From assembly GCF_012689525.1 (NCBI RefSeq), contig NZ_CP051516.1, positions 2,666,001-2,730,000 on the forward strand: a DNA stretch of 64,000 nt, given 5' to 3'. The notes under the pieces were generated by a model. It ran no database searches. It had not been told where the DNA came from and saw nothing but the letters and a program-made list of their open reading frames with translations. Within the stretch, counting starts at the first letter, position 1, and every line of letters begins with the position of its first letter. A program made the translations under genes and the position numbers. Below, piece after piece: positions 63,847 to 64,000 of the stretch. The stretch is from Paraburkholderia aromaticivorans. Lineage in GTDB: Bacteria > Pseudomonadota > Gammaproteobacteria > Burkholderiales > Burkholderiaceae.

Positions 63847-64000
63847 TCAGGCGATGTATGGATAGCCCGATAAACTCAGTTTGAACCCGTGTGCATCCGC
63901 GACGAGATGCGCGTCCGCGCCCATCGGCAGCGTCAGCATATTGCGGACATGCCCGAATTGCAGGCCGGTGACGACCGGAATGCCGATCACCGACCTCACT
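63847..64000 (-). CDS. LD-carboxypeptidase (muramoyltetrapeptide carboxypeptidase), C-terminal part
   Basis: Only the last 50 codons are inside the window. Translated from the minus strand they read VIGIPVVTGLQFGHVRNMLT followed by LPMGADAHL and end FKLSLSGYPYIA. The segment G(L)xFGHxxxxLTLPxG(A) with a final LSGYP is characteristic of S66-family LD-carboxypeptidases such as LdcA, which trims the terminal D-Ala from tetrapeptides during murein recycling. The His in GH is the catalytic His of the Ser-Glu-His triad. The gene continues beyond 64000. Confidence 0.8.
   Translation of the reverse strand, partial: VRSVIGIPVVTGLQFGHVRNMLTLPMGADAHLVADAHGFKLSLSGYPYIA

Overview
The window looks like a chromosomal segment of a high-GC betaproteobacterium of the Burkholderia/Paraburkholderia group. 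The reasons are the strong GC bias at third codon positions, the gene families present (NodT-type RND efflux operon, YbiT-type ABC-F protein, PuuD-type urate oxidase, DUF1289, dodecin) and Burkholderia-style intergenic repeats. I saw no rRNA, tRNA, CRISPR array or intact prophage. The species is an inference; no database was searched.

Layout. 1-5.4 kb: end of a YeiH-type exporter, a glutathione S-transferase, a ClC chloride channel with CBS domains, and a C45/phospholipase-B-like hydrolase. 5.6-9.4 kb: small secreted protein, DUF2795 protein overlapping an AraC regulator, cupin, LysR regulator. 9.4-16.1 kb: TetR repressor divergent from a complete tripartite RND efflux operon. 16.1-20.8 kb: 36-bp DnaA-box-like repeats around a lipid A-type acyltransferase and PBP1A. 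20.8-24 kb: ribbon-helix-helix-like protein and a PspA/TPR-membrane protein pair. 24-27.5 kb: TetR regulator divergent from a Baeyer-Villiger-type monooxygenase and an alpha/beta hydrolase. 28-29.8 kb: soluble chemoreceptor behind tandem mini-ORF repeats, then an IS256-family remnant. 29.8-34 kb: polyamine ABC transporter potFGHI. 34.4-38.6 kb: MntH, an outer-membrane phospholipase A gene broken by one in-frame TGA, DUF1289, OmpW. 38.6-44.7 kb: nitronate monooxygenase, an aldehyde dehydrogenase pseudogene, ABC-F ATPase, a hydroxyisobutyrate dehydrogenase relative carrying a hexanucleotide repeat, and dodecin.

44.8-63.6 kb is a purine salvage and catabolism island. It holds a BMP-type nucleoside ABC transporter, a LysR regulator, 8-oxoguanine deaminase, UraH, PuuD, AllA, allantoicase, UraD, PuuE, an allantoin-racemase-like enzyme, an NCS1 allantoin permease and a GntR regulator. 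Read as a pathway, the enzymes run from 8-oxoguanine through urate, hydroxyisourate, OHCU, allantoin, allantoate and ureidoglycolate to glyoxylate plus urea, without needing xanthine dehydrogenase. A hipBA toxin-antitoxin module with an elaborate repeated operator sits inside this island between puuD and allA. The window ends in the 3' part of an LD-carboxypeptidase gene.

The features most worth a second look are the two broken genes (each traceable to one small lesion), the 13-unit GTGCCT repeat inside an enzyme, the hipBA module and its operator, the four 36-bp repeats, and the three tiny tandem ORFs upstream of the chemoreceptor.
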